In this document: positions 19,616 through 22,241 of the stretch, piece after piece | Numbering within the stretch: position 1 is the stretch's first letter | Layout of the letters: each line of letters begins with the position of its first letter | DNA from: an uncultured Oscillospiraceae bacterium | GTDB taxonomy: Bacteria; Bacillota; Clostridia; Oscillospirales; Oscillospiraceae | NCBI GenBank assembly: GCA_934561175.1 | Contig: CAKTFW010000024.1 | Coordinates: forward strand, 1 to 22,241 | Reading direction: 5' to 3' | DNA: 22,241 bases | The notes under the pieces: generated by a model | What the model was told of the DNA's origin: nothing | The model's input: only the letters and a program-made list of their open reading frames with translations | Databases searched by the model: none | Program-made: the position numbers and the translations under genes

Positions 19616-22144
19616 CTCGGTAGCTGCTGCCACATTCATGTAGATAGCGGTGACCTCACCGTCATCGTTCAGAACCAGGCGAGCAGTTGCGGTGGTCAGG
19701 GTGTAGCCGTCAACTGCGGACTTCAGGCCGTCAGCGTCGGTCTCAACCAGCTCATAGCTGGCATTCGCATCGTTCAGGATGGCGTTTGCGCTCTTGCCGG
19801 TCAGAACCAGGTAAGCCTTAACATCGTCGTTGGCCAGGATGTAGCCAGTGCCAGCAATGGTGACAACACCGTCGGAGTAAGCAACGGAAGTTGCGGAACC
19901 GATAACAGCGTAGTCGCTGTTGGTAGCAGCTGCTGCAACCTTGGCGCTGGTGACATAGCCGTTGGAGTTGGTGGTAACGCTCTTGTACAGCTCGCCAACT
20001 GCCATGGTGTCAGCCTTCGTGGTGTTGTAGGTCTTGACTTCGCCGTTCACCAGAGCGGTCACGGTGTAGTACTCGTTGTCATTGCTGTCAACGGACTTCG
20101 TGGTGTCAACCTTCAGGACATAGATCTTGTCGCTGGAGGAGCTGGTGGACTCGTCCATGGTGGCCCCGTCGCCCTTCACATCAACATAGACATACAGAAC
20201 CTTGTTCTCGTCCTTGTTGGTGACATAGTAGACATTAACTGCCTTGTTGGCAGAAGCCTTGACGCTCGGAGCGTTCTTGACGCCGGTGTAGACATTGTAG
20301 TCGCCGTCTTCGTCCTTGATGATGTAGACGGTCTTGGAGTTTGCAACAATGCCGGAAGCAAATGCGGTCTTGTTGCCCAGACCCTCAGCGCCTGCAGCGA
20401 TGGTGGTCTGCTTTGCATGAGCATAGGTGTTCAGCTCATACTTGGAGCCGTCAACCTTGTAGGAGTAGAAGCCCTGCTTGGAGAAGTTCTCGTCAACCAG
20501 AACATCGTTGGTGGAGTCATCCCCGTCGATGGTGACGGTGGAGGACTTGCCTTCAACATCAACGATCTTTGCAATGTGATCGAAGCCGCTCTTTGCAGCG
20601 TCGGCAACAAAGACAACATCGTCGCTGGTGGTAGAGGTCTCATCAACATAGATGATGTAGCCCTGGTTGTCCAGAACGACCTTTGCGGTCTCCTTGGTCT
20701 CGTAAGCAACAGACTTGGAGTGCTCGTCGGCATTCTCGTAAGCCTTCACATTGTACTTGTAGGTGGTGCCGTCCAGCACAACATTGTCGCCGCTCTTGTA
20801 GGACTCAACCTTGCCGGAGACAACCTTGGCTGCCTCGATGCTCTGAATCTCGCCGTTTGCAACGGTGTACAGGATGTAGTCGTCCTTGCTGTAGTCAGCA
20901 ATTGCCCAATCCTCTGCCTTCAGCGGGGTCTCGCCAGACTTGACGGTACCGGTCTTAACAGAGACATTCAGCTTCTCGGTGTTCTTGTTGTAATCAGCAG
21001 TTGCCTTCATCAGGTACTGGTTCTTCACAACAACAATTGCCTCATCGTAGTCGTCGTTGTTGTAGTCGTCGATGTAAACATCAACAACAGTGCCGTTGCC
21101 GGAGCCGAATGCAGCAGCGGAGCTGCCCTTCTTGGCATGGCTGTCGATAGCGTTCTTGTTGACTTCAACCTTGTTGCTGTCGCCATCGGTGTAGATGGTC
21201 AGCGTGCCGTTGCCGTCCTTCAGATCGTCAACCATGGACTTGCCCAGCAGATCATAGATGGTAGCCTGGGTGACCTTGCCGGTGTAGGAGGCATCAGCGG
21301 TGTCAGCATAGGTGCCGACGGAAGAGTTCTTGAACTTCCACTCTGCGCCGGGAGCGCCGAAGTCGTCAGACTTGGTGTTCATGACCTTCTTCAGATCCTT
21401 CTGGTACTTCTCAGCAAACTGCAGAATCTCGTCTTCCTTGATGGTGCCCTTCTTGTTCTCCTTGTCGGCAACAGCCTCAGCCTTGGAAGCGCCGGTAGCA
21501 ATGGTAGCGCCGTTGATCTCAACGGTGGTGCCCTTGGTATCGTACTCAACCAGGTCAGCCTTCAGGGTGTTGAAAGCCATCTGGGCTGCGTTCTGGCGGG
21601 AGATTGCGGTGGACAGGGTGGCGTCGATGTCGTCATCCAGGTCTGCATTCAGAGCCAGCTTTGCAGTGTTGACTGCCCAGGTGGAACCGGTCAGCTTCTC
21701 AACAGCCGGATCGTAGCCCAGTGCAACCAGCAGCATCTTTGCGAACTGCAGGCCGGTCAGCTCGCCGGTCGGGTTGAACTTGCCGTTGCCCACGCCTGCG
21801 ATGATGCCCTCATTTGCGCAGTAGGCAATCGCGCCTGCGGACCAGCGGTTTGCTGCGACATCGGTGTACGGTGCCACAACTGCAACCAGCTTGTCAGCTT
21901 CGGACTTGCCCAGCAGCATGTAGGTGATCATCTTGGCAGCCTGCTCACGGGTCAGGGTGCCTTCCGGCTTGAAAGAGCCGTCTGCGTAGCCATCAATAAC
22001 GCCGATGGCCGTCATGACATCAACGGCTTCCTGCTGCGTAATCGCCTTGGAATCCGTGAAGTCTTTCGCGCTGGCAGAGACTGCGAAGGATGCCATCATT
22101 GCGACAACCAGCACCAGTGCCAGAACCTTCTTCAGGTTTTTCAT
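19610..22144 (-). CDS. Major S-layer protein candidate with N-terminal SLH domains
   Basis: This 844-residue secreted protein has a signal peptide (lysine-rich start, hydrophobic core, ASA near residues 24-26). Three SLH repeats follow: about 27-78 (GYADGSFKP, LTREQAAKM), 91-144 (GNGKFNPTGELT) and a weak third near 153-196 (ISRQNAAQMAF). The other 650 residues are rich in Val, Thr, Asp, Lys and Ala, almost free of cysteine (C109 is the only one I see), and look like successive beta domains, with acidic patches such as DVYIDDYNNDDYDE that could bind calcium. Codons are strongly biased to C-ending forms, as expected for a very abundant protein. AAAGGAGG lies eight bases before the ATG at 22144. 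SLH domains bind secondary wall polysaccharide. I call it S-layer by architecture, size and codon bias. Confidence 0.88.
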   Translation of the reverse strand: MKNLKKVLALVLVVAMMASFAVSASAKDFTDSKAITQQEAVDVMTAIGVIDGYADGSFKPEGTLTREQAAKMITYMLLGKSEADKLVAVVAPYTDVAANRWSAGAIAYCANEGIIAGVGNGKFNPTGELTGLQFAKMLLVALGYDPAVEKLTGSTWAVNTAKLALNADLDDDIDATLSTAISRQNAAQMAFNTLKADLVEYDTKGTTVEINGATIATGASKAEAVADKENKKGTIKEDEILQFAEKYQKDLKKVMNTKSDDFGAPGAEWKFKNSSVGTYADTADASYTGKVTQATIYDLLGKSMVDDLKDGNGTLTIYTDGDSNKVEVNKNAIDSHAKKGSSAAAFGSGNGTVVDVYIDDYNNDDYDEAIVVVKNQYLMKATADYNKNTEKLNVSVKTGTVKSGETPLKAEDWAIADYSKDDYILYTVANGEIQSIEAAKVVSGKVESYKSGDNVVLDGTTYKYNVKAYENADEHSKSVAYETKETAKVVLDNQGYIIYVDETSTTSDDVVFVADAAKSGFDHIAKIVDVEGKSSTVTIDGDDSTNDVLVDENFSKQGFYSYKVDGSKYELNTYAHAKQTTIAAGAEGLGNKTAFASGIVANSKTVYIIKDEDGDYNVYTGVKNAPSVKASANKAVNVYYVTNKDENKVLYVYVDVKGDGATMDESTSSSSDKIYVLKVDTTKSVDSNDNEYYTVTALVNGEVKTYNTTKADTMAVGELYKSVTTNSNGYVTSAKVAAAATNSDYAVIGSATSVAYSDGVVTIAGTGYILANDDVKAYLVLTGKSANAILNDANASYELVETDADGLKSAVDGYTLTTATARLVLNDDGEVTAIYMNVAAATEN

Positions 22145-22241
22145 AGGATTTTCCTCCTTTTGATTTTACATCCCTAAGGCGAGCAGAACCCCCCTTAACT
22201 TTTTGAAAAACCTCTGAAAATACTGGTGTTTCCGGCCGTCC
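22145..22241 (-). other. Leader region of the S-layer gene; no clear promoter in the window
   Basis: The 97 bases upstream of the S-layer ATG contain the strong Shine-Dalgarno AAAGGAGG (22153-22160) and a purine-rich run, but no convincing -35/-10 pair. The promoter is probably outside the window, which would give a long untranslated leader, a feature known for stable S-layer messages. Confidence 0.5.

Noticed and set aside
20417..22177. 586-codon ORF on the strand opposite the S-layer gene
   Set aside because: It is a shadow of a gene with strong codon bias: the sense strand has a signal peptide, SLH repeats, a strong ribosome site and a terminator; the antisense product is a low-complexity V/N/L-rich sequence.

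Overview
The window reads as a chromosomal segment of a Gram-positive, S-layer-bearing anaerobe of the class Clostridia, probably near Oscillospiraceae/Ruminococcaceae. This is inference from: an HrcA/CIRCE-controlled hrcA-grpE-dnaK-dnaJ operon; a short Gram-positive-type DnaK; a WalRK system with YycH- and YycI-like partners; two SLH-domain surface proteins; strong AGGAGG-type ribosome binding sites; and moderately GC-rich coding DNA. No rRNA, tRNA, CRISPR array, transposase or integrase was recognised.

Layout. (1) 1-2586 (+): a three-gene ABC importer (5'-truncated binding protein, permease, ATPase), ending in a bidirectional terminator at 2600-2636. (2) 5904-2647 (-): an unidentified polytopic membrane protein, ribose-5-phosphate isomerase B and cardiolipin synthase, transcribed from a clear promoter at 5946-5974. 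(3) 10761-6023 (-): hrcA-grpE-dnaK-dnaJ, with a textbook promoter plus CIRCE operator in front of hrcA, an intercistronic hairpin between dnaK and dnaJ, and a 36-bp palindromic terminator after dnaJ. (4) 11009-12196 (+): a secreted SLH-domain protein, divergent from hrcA, whose upstream region holds an OmpR/WalR-type direct repeat and a palindrome over the -10. (5) 18286-12262 (-): walR-walK-yycH-yycI followed by murA. murA has its own promoter, but I see no good terminator separating it from yycI. (6) 18467-19161 (+): an orphan gene resembling a small phage tail/appendage protein plus a 41-codon gene overlapping its stop. (7) 19162-19609: a 448-bp gap full of terminators, inverted repeats and a possible minus-strand small RNA. 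(8) 22144-19610 (-): a large SLH-domain S-layer protein with codon use suggesting very high expression.

The theme from 10.8 kb onward is the cell envelope: a wall-stress two-component system, the first committed enzyme of peptidoglycan synthesis, and two SLH proteins thought to bind secondary wall polymers. The most testable new idea is that WalR directly controls the small SLH gene through the direct repeat at 10901-10917. Other points worth a look are the orphan phage-like pair, the putative small RNA near 19250-19330, and a cysteine motif in the DnaK tail. I found no unambiguous novel defence or mobile system.
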